NCBI GenBank assembly: GCA_945788545.1
Contig: CALZMK010000044.1
Location: 1-8,696, forward strand
Length of the DNA stretch: 8,696 nucleotides
From: an uncultured Prevotella sp.
Lineage (GTDB): Bacteria; Bacteroidota; Bacteroidia; Bacteroidales; Bacteroidaceae
Reading direction: 5' to 3'
Part shown: piece by piece, positions 1 to 8,570 of the stretch
Layout of the letters: each line of letters opens with the position of its first letter
Position numbering within the stretch: the first letter of the stretch is position 1
Notes under the pieces: generated by a model
Told to the model about the DNA's origin: nothing
What the model saw: only the letters and a program-made list of their open reading frames with translations
The model's database searches: none
Program-made: the position numbers and the translations under genes

Positions 1-2348
1 ACAACGAGGCAGCGCCCGTTGAAGGCCTTGCGCTTGTTGTCCTTGAAGCGCTCCATAGACACGGGATTACCGTTATCCACGCCAACGATGCGACCACCCT
101 CCACCTCGAAGAACACCTGGTCCTCGGCACGCGGACAGAGGTTGCCATCGCTATCCACCACCTCTACGGTGATGAAGGCAAGGTTGTCGCCATTGGGATT
201 GGAGCCGAAGTGAGTGCGGTCGGATGTAAGGCGCAATGCAGCGGGAGCTCCGGCGGTGCGGATGACCTTCTCTGCCACCACGCGTCCGTCCTTGCGAGCC
301 ACTGCCTTCACCTCGCCGGGCTCAAACGTCACCCTCCACATCAGGTGATACTCATGCGCGTCCTTCTTTGACTTCACGCCCTGAGAGCGTCCGTTGATGA
401 AGAGTTCCACCTCGTCGGCATTGTTATAATAGCACCACATGTCGATTTGCTCGCCGTCGAGCCAGTTCCAATGTGGGAAGAGATGGAGCACCTGCTTGTC
501 GGTCCATTCGCTCTGATAGAGATAATACGAATCCTTGGGGAATCCCGCGAGGTCAACGATACCGAAGTAACTGCTGCGGGCGGGAAATCCGTAGGGCGTG
601 GGTTCGCCGATATAGTCGAATCCCGTCCAAATAAACTGTCCGCCCACGAAGTCGTTATGCTTCACTACATCCCATGTCTCCTCGTGGGTAGAGCTCCATG
701 AGGCGTGCATATTGTCGTAGGCAGAGCATTGGAACGAGGGATCCTGATAGGGCAACCACCACTCCACGGGTGCCTTATACACCGAGTCGCTCGGCATCAT
801 ATAGAAGCCGCGCGTCTGCAATGCCGACACACTCTCGGAGAATATAAACGGTTTGCCGGGGAAGTTCTGCGGAACATCCTTCACCCACTGATGATGATAG
901 TTGAATCCGATGATGTCCAACGCACCGCTCTTGAAGAGGTGGTTCTTGGGGTCGGGTTCGTTGCATCCCGCCGTGATGGGGCGAGTGGTGTCATATCGGC
1001 GAATGATGTTGCAGAGGTTGCGTGTGAGTATGGAGTTGACGCTGAGTTCCTCACCATGGGCGAGGGTCGATGCGTCGTGTCCTGCATTAAGGATGAGGTT
1101 GGCCTGTTCGGCGGTGAGATTATCCGCATCTGCCGACGACCACTGTTCGAGCACCTCGTTGCCTATGCTCCACATGAGGATGGAGGGATGGTTGCGGTCG
1201 CGCAGCACAAGGTCGGTGAGGTCGCGCTCCGCCCACTCGTCGAAGAAGCGGGCATAGTCGTTCTGAGTCTTGCGGCGGCGCCACATGTCGAACGACTCGT
1301 CCATGACGATGAATCCCATGGTGTCGCACATGGCAAGGAGTTCGGGAGCGGGAGGATTATGAGAGCAACGGATGGCGTTGGTGCCCATCTCCTTGAGTAT
1401 CCTGAGTTGGCGGTGGAGGGCGTCCTCATTCACCGCAGCGCCAAGGCATCCGAGGTCGTGGTGCTGACATACACCGTTTATCTTCATCGACTTGCCATTG
1501 AGAGAGAAGCCCTTGGCTGCATCGAATTTGAATGTGCGGAATCCTGTTGTTGTCTCGTAGGTATCTATCACCTTGCCTCCAACCACGATTTCAGTCCTCA
1601 CGGTATAAATATATGGTGATTCGCACGACCACAATCTTGGTTTGCTCACCTTGATTACCGACTTTATGCCCGTGGCCTTGCCCACTACCCTGCCTTCGTG
1701 GTCGAGCAGTGTGTTGCGCACGGCAAACTTGGCATTGTCAGGATTATCAACCTTCACATCCACCTTCACCTTGTTGCCTTCCGCCACCACGTGCGTGCCC
1801 CAGTGGGCTACATGGGTTCTTGCAGTCTTGTTGAGCCACACATGGCGATAGATGCCGCAACCGCTATACCATCGGCTGTTGGGCTGGTCGCTGTTGTCCA
1901 CGCGCACTGCCACAACATTCTTTCCACCATATATAATATAAGGTGTAAGGTCGTAGCGGAAGGAACTGTAGCCATAGGGGCGCTGACCGAGCAATGTGCC
2001 GTTGATCCACACCTTGGCGTTCATATACACTCCGTCGAAGTCGATGTAGAACTGTTTGCCCTCATCGGCGGCATCCACGGAGAATGACTTGCGATACCAC
2101 CCCACTCCACCGGGGAGCGCACCGCCGCTATTGCCCGACGGAGCCGAGGCAGAGAAGTCGCCCTCGATAGCCCAGTCGTGGGGCACATTGAGCAAGCGCC
2201 ATCCTGCATCGTTATACTCGGGTGAGGACATCTGTACAGAATCAACAAGAGCGAAACGCCAACCCTTGTCGAAGTTGATTCGATCACGGGCTGACATTCC
2301 GCTTACTAAGGTCGCAAGGACCAATAAGAGAATATAAAGTCTTTTCAT
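1..2348 (-). CDS. GH2 family glycoside hydrolase, probable periplasmic beta-galactosidase (3' end cut by window edge)
   Basis: Likely an exo-acting retaining beta-galactosidase; in this context it would remove terminal galactose from xyloglucan oligosaccharides. The frame is open for 782 codons from ATG at 2346-2348 to the window edge, so the C-terminus is missing. Residues 1-20 form a signal peptide (cleavage likely after GMSA, no lipobox cysteine), suggesting a soluble periplasmic enzyme. Domain order: sugar-binding jelly roll (about 25-185), Ig-like domain (190-280), TIM barrel (285-590), DUF4982-like domain (about 610-690), then a GH2 C-terminal Ig-like domain (from about 695, incomplete). 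The GH2 signature NAIRCSHNPP is present. Acid/base is E398 in WSIGNE; nucleophile is E505 in FIFSESVSA. It starts 12 bases after the GH31 stop with no Shine-Dalgarno sequence, so it is probably co-transcribed. GH2 also contains beta-glucuronidases and beta-mannosidases; the conserved stretch around HHDLGCLGAAVNEDALHRQL favours beta-galactosidase, but specificity is not proven. Confidence 0.9.
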   Translation of the reverse strand, partial: MKRLYILLLVLATLVSGMSARDRINFDKGWRFALVDSVQMSSPEYNDAGWRLLNVPHDWAIEGDFSASAPSGNSGGALPGGVGWYRKSFSVDAADEGKQFYIDFDGVYMNAKVWINGTLLGQRPYGYSSFRYDLTPYIIYGGKNVVAVRVDNSDQPNSRWYSGCGIYRHVWLNKTARTHVAHWGTHVVAEGNKVKVDVKVDNPDNAKFAVRNTLLDHEGRVVGKATGIKSVIKVSKPRLWSCESPYIYTVRTEIVVGGKVIDTYETTTGFRTFKFDAAKGFSLNGKSMKINGVCQHHDLGCLGAAVNEDALHRQLRILKEMGTNAIRCSHNPPAPELLAMCDTMGFIVMDESFDMWRRRKTQNDYARFFDEWAERDLTDLVLRDRNHPSILMWSIGNEVLEQWSSADADNLTAEQANLILNAGHDASTLAHGEELSVNSILTRNLCNIIRRYDTTRPITAGCNEPDPKNHLFKSGALDIIGFNYHHQWVKDVPQNFPGKPFIFSESVSALQTRGFYMMPSDSVYKAPVEWWLPYQDPSFQCSAYDNMHASWSSTHEETWDVVKHNDFVGGQFIWTGFDYIGEPTPYGFPARSSYFGIVDLAGFPKDSYYLYQSEWTDKQVLHLFPHWNWLDGEQIDMWCYYNNADEVELFINGRSQGVKSKKDAHEYHLMWRVTFEPGEVKAVARKDGRVVAEKVIRTAGAPAALRLTSDRTHFGSNPNGDNLAFITVEVVDSDGNLCPRAEDQVFFEVEGGRIVGVDNGNPVSMERFKDNKRKAFNGRCLV

Positions 2349-2351
2349 ATA

Positions 2352-2364
2352 GTGATATTATCAC
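2352..2364. repeat. Small dyad at the GH31/GH2 junction
   Basis: GTGATA-T-TATCAC is a perfect 6-base inverted repeat around one central base, overlapping the GH31 stop codon and covering most of the 12-base gap before the GH2 ATG. It is too tight to fold as an RNA hairpin except as a 4-base stem with a 5-base loop. A role in coupling or binding is possible but unsupported beyond the symmetry. Confidence 0.3.
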
Positions 2365-5327
2365 ATTTTCACAGTGAGGGCCTTGCCATTGTATTCCACG
2401 AGCTTGCCTGCGGGATTGTCGAGGATGAGCTCTGTGCCCTCCTTGACGAGGACTACATTGAAGCGGCGGGTCTTCAGCATACCATTGAATGAACCGCGGC
2501 GCGCACCGATGGTGAGGGTCTTTGAAGCGTCGTCCCACTGGAAGAGGATCTTCGCCGACTTACCCTTCTCGTAGTTGTAGTTGGTGCCTTCGTCCTCATA
2601 GAGTTCAAACTCGCCGTTGGCGCCGGTATATACATAGAGGTTGATGAGCTCAGGCTTCTTCTCGTCGCTCCACTGCAACTCGGGACCGAAGGGAACGATG
2701 GCACCCTCGCGCACGAACACCGGCATCTTCTCGTAGGGCGCGGACACGCAAACCGTCTGTCCGCCAGCATATTTCTTACCTGTATAGAGGTCATACCAAC
2801 TGCACTGCTTGGGGAAATAGACATCGCGAGAGCGAGCCTTGTAGGTGCCGACGGGACATGCCATGAAGGCAGGACCGAACATCCACTGGTCGCCGATGTT
2901 AAGTACCTTGGAGTCGGAACCGAAGTCCATCACCAAGCCACGGAGCATGGTGTAGTCCTTATAATTGACCCATCCTGCCATAGAATAGAGGTAAGGCATC
3001 ATGCGATAGCGCAACTTGTCGTAATATACAATGGCATTATAGCAAGGATGTCCCTCGGGAGCGAGGTTCCACACCTCACGATAGGGCCACTGACCGTGGG
3101 CACGATAGAGAGGGATGAAGCAACCAAACTGATTCCAACGGGCATTAAGCTCGCGCCACTCCTTGAGGTCCTCATTCTCATAACCCGTCTTGTCAAACAG
3201 CTGCTGGGCAGCCACATAGCGGTTCTCAACACAGAATCCGCCCTGGTCCATACCCCAGAAGGGCACTCCCGCCATCGAGAAGTTGAGTCCGGCAGTCATC
3301 TGCGCACGCATATCCTCCCAACGAGTTCCGATGTCACCACTCCATGTGGCGGTGGAGAAACGCTGCTCACCGGCAAATCCGCTACGGGTGAGGAGGAAGA
3401 CGCGCTTGTTGTTGTCAACCGAACGCTGACCATTGTATATAGCGTCGGCATTCACTACGGAATAAGCATTGAAATACTCCTCACTAGTTCCCATTGCGGT
3501 AGGTCCGCAGAGGAGCTTGCGATATTCGATGGGAGTGCAGTCGCGCACGTTAGGCTCTGAGGCATCCATCCACCAGCAGTCAATTCCCAGAGTGTAAAGA
3601 TTGTCGTGCATCTGCTGCCAGAAAAGCTTGCGCGCGCCAGCTGAATAAGCATCATAGAACGAGCCGAGATAACCGGGACCTACCCAGTCGCGGATGTTGT
3701 CCTTGATGGCCTGCTGATACATCCATCCGTTCTTGTCGAGTGCCTTGAAGTTGTCGGTAGAGGCATAATACTTTGGCCAATGCGAGATGAGGATGCGGGC
3801 ATTGTTGTCGTGAACGTAGTCAACCATACCCTTGGGATTGGGGAATCGCTTGAGGTCGAACTTAAAGCTGCCCCACTTGTCCTCTTCCCAATAGAGCCAG
3901 TCCTGAACCATCACATCCACTGGTATCTGACGCTTGCGGAACTCGCCTAATACGCCTTCAAGCTCAGCCTGGGTGTTGTATTTCTCGCGGCTCTGCCAGA
4001 ATCCGAGTGTCCACTTGGGCATCACCTGTGCACGGCCTGTGAGGAAGCGATAGCCCTTGATGACATCGTCGTAGCTCTTGCCGGCAATGAAGTAGTAGTC
4101 CATCTCCTTGTCCATCTCAGCCCAGATAGATACCCTACCCTGCTCTGCATCAGTCTGCGGAGTGGCTGCACGGAGTCCACAGTAAGCCACGCCACCGTCG
4201 GGCTGCCATTCCACACGTAGCGGAGTGCGCTCGCCCTTCTTCAGGTCAACCTCAAACTTATATGCGTTGGGGTTCCAGGCTGTGCGCCAGCGCTCGGGCA
4301 CTACCAAGCGACCGCCCATATACACCTTCACATATCCCGAATAATAAAGGATAAAGCGATACTTTGCTGTTGCGGGAGCCTCAATCTCGCCCTGATATAC
4401 GACATTAGACTTGCCAAGATTGATGTCCTGAGGCAACAGGCCCACTACGCCCGAGTGCTCATAATATAAAGAGTCCTCGCGACGCTCGATAATCTTGCCG
4501 CTATCCTCGGTATATGTACCGGTGAGCGAACCCACCTTTCCGTTCTTATCATAGAGTTTGAAGGCGCGGTGGAGCTGCTGATAGTTGTTGGGATTACCCC
4601 AGCGTCCATAGGAATAAGAATCCCAAAGAATACCATAGTTCTTATTGCTGACAACGAAGGGGATTGACACCTTAGTATTATATTGGAAGAGTTCCTCGTT
4701 GCGTCCCTTATAGTTCATCTCCTCCGACTGATGCTGACCCAAGCCATAGAAAGCCTCGTCGGCATCACTCTCGAAGAGGGCATGCCATGAATATCCCGAG
4801 CGATCCTCAAGCGATAGCTTGTTGAGGTCGGTCTTCTTGCCCCAGTTTACCTCGTCGGGCGATGTGGGATGATAGTTTGCGGGCAGTTCGGTCTGATTCG
4901 ACACATATTTGGTGAATGTCTTACTGCCGTCAGCCTCCTGCAGGAGCACCTTACCCGTGGTCTTGTCGATGAAGGTGAGTTTGCCGGTCTGCTTCTCTGC
5001 CTTGCAGATGAGGGCGGCAGTCTCGATTGTCACTGTGCGGTCGTCCTCCTTGACATTGGAAGAATACTTGCCCTCGCGGTTCACCACCACAAGACTCTTG
5101 CGCTTGTTGGGGATAGCGTTTTCGGGAGTAGCCTCCACACGGATGATGTTGTCACTAACGATAGTCAGGCGCACTGTCTTGGCCTCCTTTTGCTGCTTGG
5201 TAGGCAAAGAGAGGGTAATGCTCCTACCCTGCTTCTGATAGCCTGCTGCCCACATTGCCACCGGCGACATTACGGCACCGGCGAGGATTGTTGACGCAAG
5301 CATCATTCTTAGATTGGAAATCTTCAT
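2361..5327 (-). CDS. GH31 alpha-xylosidase with PA14 insert, secreted
   Basis: Retaining exo-alpha-glycosidase of 988 residues, most likely an alpha-xylosidase that removes the non-reducing-end xylose from xyloglucan oligosaccharides in the periplasm. Residues 1-28 are a signal peptide (cleavage near AMWA/AGY, no lipobox). Order of domains: N-terminal mutarotase-like beta-sandwich (about 35-255), an inserted PA14 domain (about 285-395, with YQGEIEAP and YYSGYVKVYMGG), the TIM barrel (about 430-770), a C-terminal beta domain, and a DUF5110 domain (about 875-985). The nucleophile is D588 in DCWWMDASEPN and the acid/base D665 in TWSGDIGTRW. A PA14 insert at this place and the WWMDASEP motif match the characterised alpha-xylosidases of Cellvibrio and of the Bacteroides ovatus xyloglucan locus, where PA14 extends the substrate cleft toward long oligosaccharides. 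It has its own promoter 46 bases upstream. Alpha-glucosidase activity is a less likely alternative. Confidence 0.93.
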   Translation of the reverse strand: MKISNLRMMLASTILAGAVMSPVAMWAAGYQKQGRSITLSLPTKQQKEAKTVRLTIVSDNIIRVEATPENAIPNKRKSLVVVNREGKYSSNVKEDDRTVTIETAALICKAEKQTGKLTFIDKTTGKVLLQEADGSKTFTKYVSNQTELPANYHPTSPDEVNWGKKTDLNKLSLEDRSGYSWHALFESDADEAFYGLGQHQSEEMNYKGRNEELFQYNTKVSIPFVVSNKNYGILWDSYSYGRWGNPNNYQQLHRAFKLYDKNGKVGSLTGTYTEDSGKIIERREDSLYYEHSGVVGLLPQDINLGKSNVVYQGEIEAPATAKYRFILYYSGYVKVYMGGRLVVPERWRTAWNPNAYKFEVDLKKGERTPLRVEWQPDGGVAYCGLRAATPQTDAEQGRVSIWAEMDKEMDYYFIAGKSYDDVIKGYRFLTGRAQVMPKWTLGFWQSREKYNTQAELEGVLGEFRKRQIPVDVMVQDWLYWEEDKWGSFKFDLKRFPNPKGMVDYVHDNNARILISHWPKYYASTDNFKALDKNGWMYQQAIKDNIRDWVGPGYLGSFYDAYSAGARKLFWQQMHDNLYTLGIDCWWMDASEPNVRDCTPIEYRKLLCGPTAMGTSEEYFNAYSVVNADAIYNGQRSVDNNKRVFLLTRSGFAGEQRFSTATWSGDIGTRWEDMRAQMTAGLNFSMAGVPFWGMDQGGFCVENRYVAAQQLFDKTGYENEDLKEWRELNARWNQFGCFIPLYRAHGQWPYREVWNLAPEGHPCYNAIVYYDKLRYRMMPYLYSMAGWVNYKDYTMLRGLVMDFGSDSKVLNIGDQWMFGPAFMACPVGTYKARSRDVYFPKQCSWYDLYTGKKYAGGQTVCVSAPYEKMPVFVREGAIVPFGPELQWSDEKKPELINLYVYTGANGEFELYEDEGTNYNYEKGKSAKILFQWDDASKTLTIGARRGSFNGMLKTRRFNVVLVKEGTELILDNPAGKLVEYNGKALTVKM

Positions 5328-5372
5328 ACTTTAAATTTTTAATTCTAAATTCTTATTTTGTAATTTTGCTTG

Positions 5373-5404
5373 CAAAGTTACGCTTCTCTCCCGAGAAACG
5401 CAAA
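5373..5404 (-). promoter_or_regulatory. Bacteroidota promoter of the GH31-GH2 operon
   Basis: Minus-strand TTTG (5401-5404), a 20-base spacer, then TAACTTTG (5373-5380): the same -33/-7 layout as the regulator promoter. The -33 element lies 30 bases past the regulator stop codon. Predicted transcription start is near 5367, leaving an A/T-rich leader of about 40 bases to the GH31 ATG at 5327, with AAATTTAAAGT before the start and no Shine-Dalgarno sequence. The spacer is filled by a dyad described separately. Confidence 0.8.
5381..5400 (-). promoter_or_regulatory. Imperfect palindrome filling the GH31 promoter spacer (possible operator or mRNA 3' hairpin)
   Basis: Minus strand reads CGTTTCTC, then GGGA, then GAGAAGCG. 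The arms pair over 8 positions with one G-T wobble, and the dyad occupies exactly the 20 bases between the -33 and -7 boxes. In DNA it is placed where a bound repressor or activator would act directly on polymerase. In read-through RNA from the regulator gene it would form a hairpin closed by a GNRA-type tetraloop, but no U-tract follows, so it is not a standard terminator. Which role applies, if either, is not shown by the sequence. Confidence 0.5.
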
Positions 5405-5434
5405 CTTTTTTGTTATATCTATATGCACTATTTG

Positions 5435-8400
5435 TTATTTCTCATCAGAATCCTGCGTTTTATACTGTGATGGCAACATTCCATACTTATCCTTGAAGTA
5501 CTTGGAGAAGTAGCGGGGATTGTTGAAGCCCACCTTGTAGCTCACCTCGCTCACCGTGAGTTGGCCCAAACGTATCAGTCGCTCGGCATGCCTTAGGCGT
5601 ATGTCGCGGATAAACTCCGACGGTGTCTGACCCGTGATGGCAGTGAGTCGCTTGTAAAGATGAACACGCGACATATTGAGGGCTTCGCTCATCGTCTCGA
5701 CGGTGATGTCGCCATTGGAGATATTCTTCTCCACATAGGCAGTGGCATTATCCACGAGTTGCTGATCGACACTTGCTATCTCGGTCTCGGTAATCTTGGG
5801 CACGATGAGTTCTTTCTTCTCCTTGTCCTCCACATACTCGGTCATCTTGAGGAACACTCCGTCGAGAGTCTCGCGCAGATCGTGCATCTGCTGGTAGCGC
5901 TGCTCATCGTTCTCGTTCTTCATCATCTCCTCAAGCAATACGAAGGTCTTCTCGAAAGGTTGGCGCATCTCCTCGTTGACCCCCGAATACACCTCATACT
6001 TGAGGTTGGACTGCTGGCGCTCGGTTTCCTTCTGCATCTTCATGCGCTCGAAGTTGAGTTTCTTCTTCTCGTGCCTCATCCACATGCGCAACAGCAACAC
6101 TGCAATGAGGATATAGAAAACATAAGCCCACCATGTGGCATAGAACGGCGGACGGACGACAATCTCCAGTCGGCTCTCGGCAGCCCGCTCGGCATCATCG
6201 CCACTGATCTTCACGACAAGGGTGTAAGTGCCCGAGGGAAGACCTGTGAACGAGATATTTGGGTTGTTGGGCTCGGTGGTTATCCAGTTGTTGCTCAATC
6301 CTTCGAGGCGATATGTGAACTGCACATTATTGTCGGCAAGCCCCTGGTCGATTCCCATCTGAATGGTAAACTGGCTTTCGTTGCTATTCAACACAAGGCG
6401 GCGTGACTTGTCGAGCGACTCGCGCAGAACGACACGACCCTCATACTCGGTGCCGATACCTATCTCCTTGTCGAACAACATCAGTCCGGCAAACACGGGG
6501 CGCCCACGCTTCACATTGCTGCGCAACTTCTGCGGCGAGATGACATCCACGCCACTCACTCCACCGAGAAGGATAGTGCCATCGCGCATTTGGCACATAG
6601 ATCGCTTGTTATGGGGTCCAGGCAAGAGACCATCCTGCTGGGAATAGTTGACCACCTCGAATGTCCATGCCCCGTCCTTGTTCTTGACAATGACATGGGC
6701 AAGTCCAAACTCAGTTGCCACCCACATATTACGTCTCTTGTCTTCGATAACGCCACATATAGAGGAACTCTCCAATCCGTTGCGCTCATCGAGCTGCGAC
6801 ACGTTTCCTGTCTCGGTATCCACTATCGACAATCCCGAGGGAGAGGCATACCACAACAATCCGCGACTATCCATTATCACCTGGGTGGAAGAGTTTGCCG
6901 GAATAAATCCTCGTAACGAGTCGGAGGGAATGGTCATGTTCACCACCTTATTTATCTTGGGGTCGATGACGGAATAGAAATCCGATGTTCCCACGACAAT
7001 CCAACCGTTGTCGGCCATCTGCATCGAGGATACATAGTCGCTCGACACATTCTTGCTTTGGGAGTTATATGTCGTGAAATGTCCTGTCTTGGGGGTGAGG
7101 CTCTGCACTCCCGAGCCAAGCGTTCCTATCCACAACTTACCATCGCTATCCTCGGCCAATCCCCATATATTCTTGTTGGCAAGACCACCCTCTTTGGGCA
7201 TATATGTGTTAACCGCACCATCCACGATATGCGACAGTCCGCCATTGTATGTTCCTACCCATACCGAACCGTCGGATGCACCGAGCAGACATACCATGAT
7301 GTCCGACTGTAAGTCGCTGTTCTTTGTCGTAAAGTCGGTGCGCTCACCGGTCTTGGGATTAAAGCAGAAGACACCCTTGTCATTGGTGCCAATCCAGTAG
7401 TTGCCTTTCGTATCCTGGGTAATACAGTTGACAACGCCAAAGGGATAGTTGTCGAAGATGGAGGGGGTGCGTGTGCACTGGCTCACACCGCCTTGCAAAC
7501 CGCATATCCACACACTGCCGTCGTTCGTACCATTGAGGCGGATGAGCGTGTTGTTGGGCACTGTGGTGCGGTCGTCGCGCTCGTTGAGAAACCTGTTGAC
7601 TTTGTGATTGGTATAATCGAAAATGACAAGTCCATTGTGGTCGGTGGCAAGCCATAATTCGCGATTACCTACAAAATGCACGTCATACAACACCATATTC
7701 CCGGGAAACTCCTTGAATCCGTCGTCCTTGAGCATGGCGTCGAGAGAGTTATACCATTTCTTGCGGTCCTGACGATAAATCCATTGTCCATCCGGACTCA
7801 CCACCCAATAGTCGCCCTTGGGACTGAGCCATATCTTGTAATTCTCCTTAATCGTAGATACCTGGTTGCGCACATAATGCGTACCCCAGTCAATCTTTCC
7901 CGTCTCGGAGTTCATACAGATGATGTCGCCCGAATTGAATATCACCACGGCACTCTTTCCAAGGTCGGCCATCGACGATACTAATGCGCCCTGTCTTACA
8001 CCGAGTTTTGCATAATCCATCACATATTTCCTCACCTTTTCGGTTTTGGGATTATAACAATAAAAAGCATTTTCGTATGGTTTAATCCATATATTCTTGC
8101 GAGAGTCGATATGGATATACTCGGGATTGCCGGGGATGTTGTGCTGCTGCATCCATGCAGCGATGTCGTAATCAAAAATCTCGGTGTCGGGATTGAAGAT
8201 GCAATAGTTCACACCCTGGCGAATCCAAATCATTCCGTCGGCAGCCTCGTAGAGGTCGTCGTAGAAGTCATACCGAAGCGACTTGTTGGCGGATGTCTTG
8301 GAATAAAATGAGCGCACGCGGAAACCGTCGAAGCGGTTAAGTCCATACTGGGTGCCTATCCATACATATCCGCGCGAGTCCTTCAACACACAATTGGCTT

Positions 8401-8539
8401 GTGAGTTGGACAGACCATTACGGGTGTCAATCCGTCGGAATTTCAACTCCGAGAGATTGTCGGCAGTGGTTGTTAGTGTAAAGAATATCAGGGCGAATAA
8501 CGTCCATACCATTCTTAAATAGTGAGAGCTTCTCTTCAT
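5435..8539 (-). CDS. HTCS-derived transmembrane AraC-family regulator lacking kinase ATPase and receiver domains
   Basis: Membrane-spanning transcription regulator of 1034 residues, against roughly 1300-1400 for a complete HTCS. Residues 1-27 are a signal peptide. Residues about 30-690 hold a dozen or so Reg_prop blade repeats (for example DSRGYVWIGTQYGLNRFDG), the two-propeller oligosaccharide sensor. A Y_Y_Y domain follows (about 720-785), then one membrane helix (about 801-818) and a basic, coiled cytoplasmic segment. Residues about 840-905 resemble both helices of a HisKA domain, but the H-box reads VNEEMRQPF where HTCS have ISHEFRTPL: glutamate E856 replaces the phospho-accepting histidine. 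No N, G1 or G2 box and no receiver aspartate domain occur; the sequence passes straight into the usual receiver-to-HTH linker and an AraC domain (936-1028) with HTH helices near 946-965 and 995-1016. The frame is intact. It probably controls the downstream glycosidase genes; that target and the inducer are inferred. Confidence 0.9.
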   Translation of the reverse strand: MKRSSHYLRMVWTLFALIFFTLTTTADNLSELKFRRIDTRNGLSNSQANCVLKDSRGYVWIGTQYGLNRFDGFRVRSFYSKTSANKSLRYDFYDDLYEAADGMIWIRQGVNYCIFNPDTEIFDYDIAAWMQQHNIPGNPEYIHIDSRKNIWIKPYENAFYCYNPKTEKVRKYVMDYAKLGVRQGALVSSMADLGKSAVVIFNSGDIICMNSETGKIDWGTHYVRNQVSTIKENYKIWLSPKGDYWVVSPDGQWIYRQDRKKWYNSLDAMLKDDGFKEFPGNMVLYDVHFVGNRELWLATDHNGLVIFDYTNHKVNRFLNERDDRTTVPNNTLIRLNGTNDGSVWICGLQGGVSQCTRTPSIFDNYPFGVVNCITQDTKGNYWIGTNDKGVFCFNPKTGERTDFTTKNSDLQSDIMVCLLGASDGSVWVGTYNGGLSHIVDGAVNTYMPKEGGLANKNIWGLAEDSDGKLWIGTLGSGVQSLTPKTGHFTTYNSQSKNVSSDYVSSMQMADNGWIVVGTSDFYSVIDPKINKVVNMTIPSDSLRGFIPANSSTQVIMDSRGLLWYASPSGLSIVDTETGNVSQLDERNGLESSSICGVIEDKRRNMWVATEFGLAHVIVKNKDGAWTFEVVNYSQQDGLLPGPHNKRSMCQMRDGTILLGGVSGVDVISPQKLRSNVKRGRPVFAGLMLFDKEIGIGTEYEGRVVLRESLDKSRRLVLNSNESQFTIQMGIDQGLADNNVQFTYRLEGLSNNWITTEPNNPNISFTGLPSGTYTLVVKISGDDAERAAESRLEIVVRPPFYATWWAYVFYILIAVLLLRMWMRHEKKKLNFERMKMQKETERQQSNLKYEVYSGVNEEMRQPFEKTFVLLEEMMKNENDEQRYQQMHDLRETLDGVFLKMTEYVEDKEKKELIVPKITETEIASVDQQLVDNATAYVEKNISNGDITVETMSEALNMSRVHLYKRLTAITGQTPSEFIRDIRLRHAERLIRLGQLTVSEVSYKVGFNNPRYFSKYFKDKYGMLPSQYKTQDSDEK

Positions 8540-8570
8540 ATCTTTTTAATTAGGTATCATAATTTGCCGA

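Noticed and set aside
705..1619. Open frame of 304 codons on the plus strand
   Set aside because: It is antisense to the GH2 TIM barrel, whose catalytic motifs and frame are intact on the minus strand. The translation shows no recognisable domain, and the opening is expected from codon bias of the real gene.
3048..3560. Plus-strand open frame of 170 codons
   Set aside because: Opposite the GH31 catalytic barrel containing D588 and D665; no independent promoter or domain signal.
5435..6000. Possible frameshift or pseudogene explaining the missing kinase and receiver domains
   Set aside because: The frame continues without a stop from the membrane helix through a well-conserved AraC domain and the remaining linker is of normal HTCS type, so a clean domain loss is a better explanation than decay within this window.
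5660..6406. Plus-strand open frame of 248 codons rich in Leu and His
   Set aside because: Antisense to the Y_Y_Y, membrane and coiled segments of the regulator; its leucine-rich look mirrors glutamate and lysine codons of the true gene.
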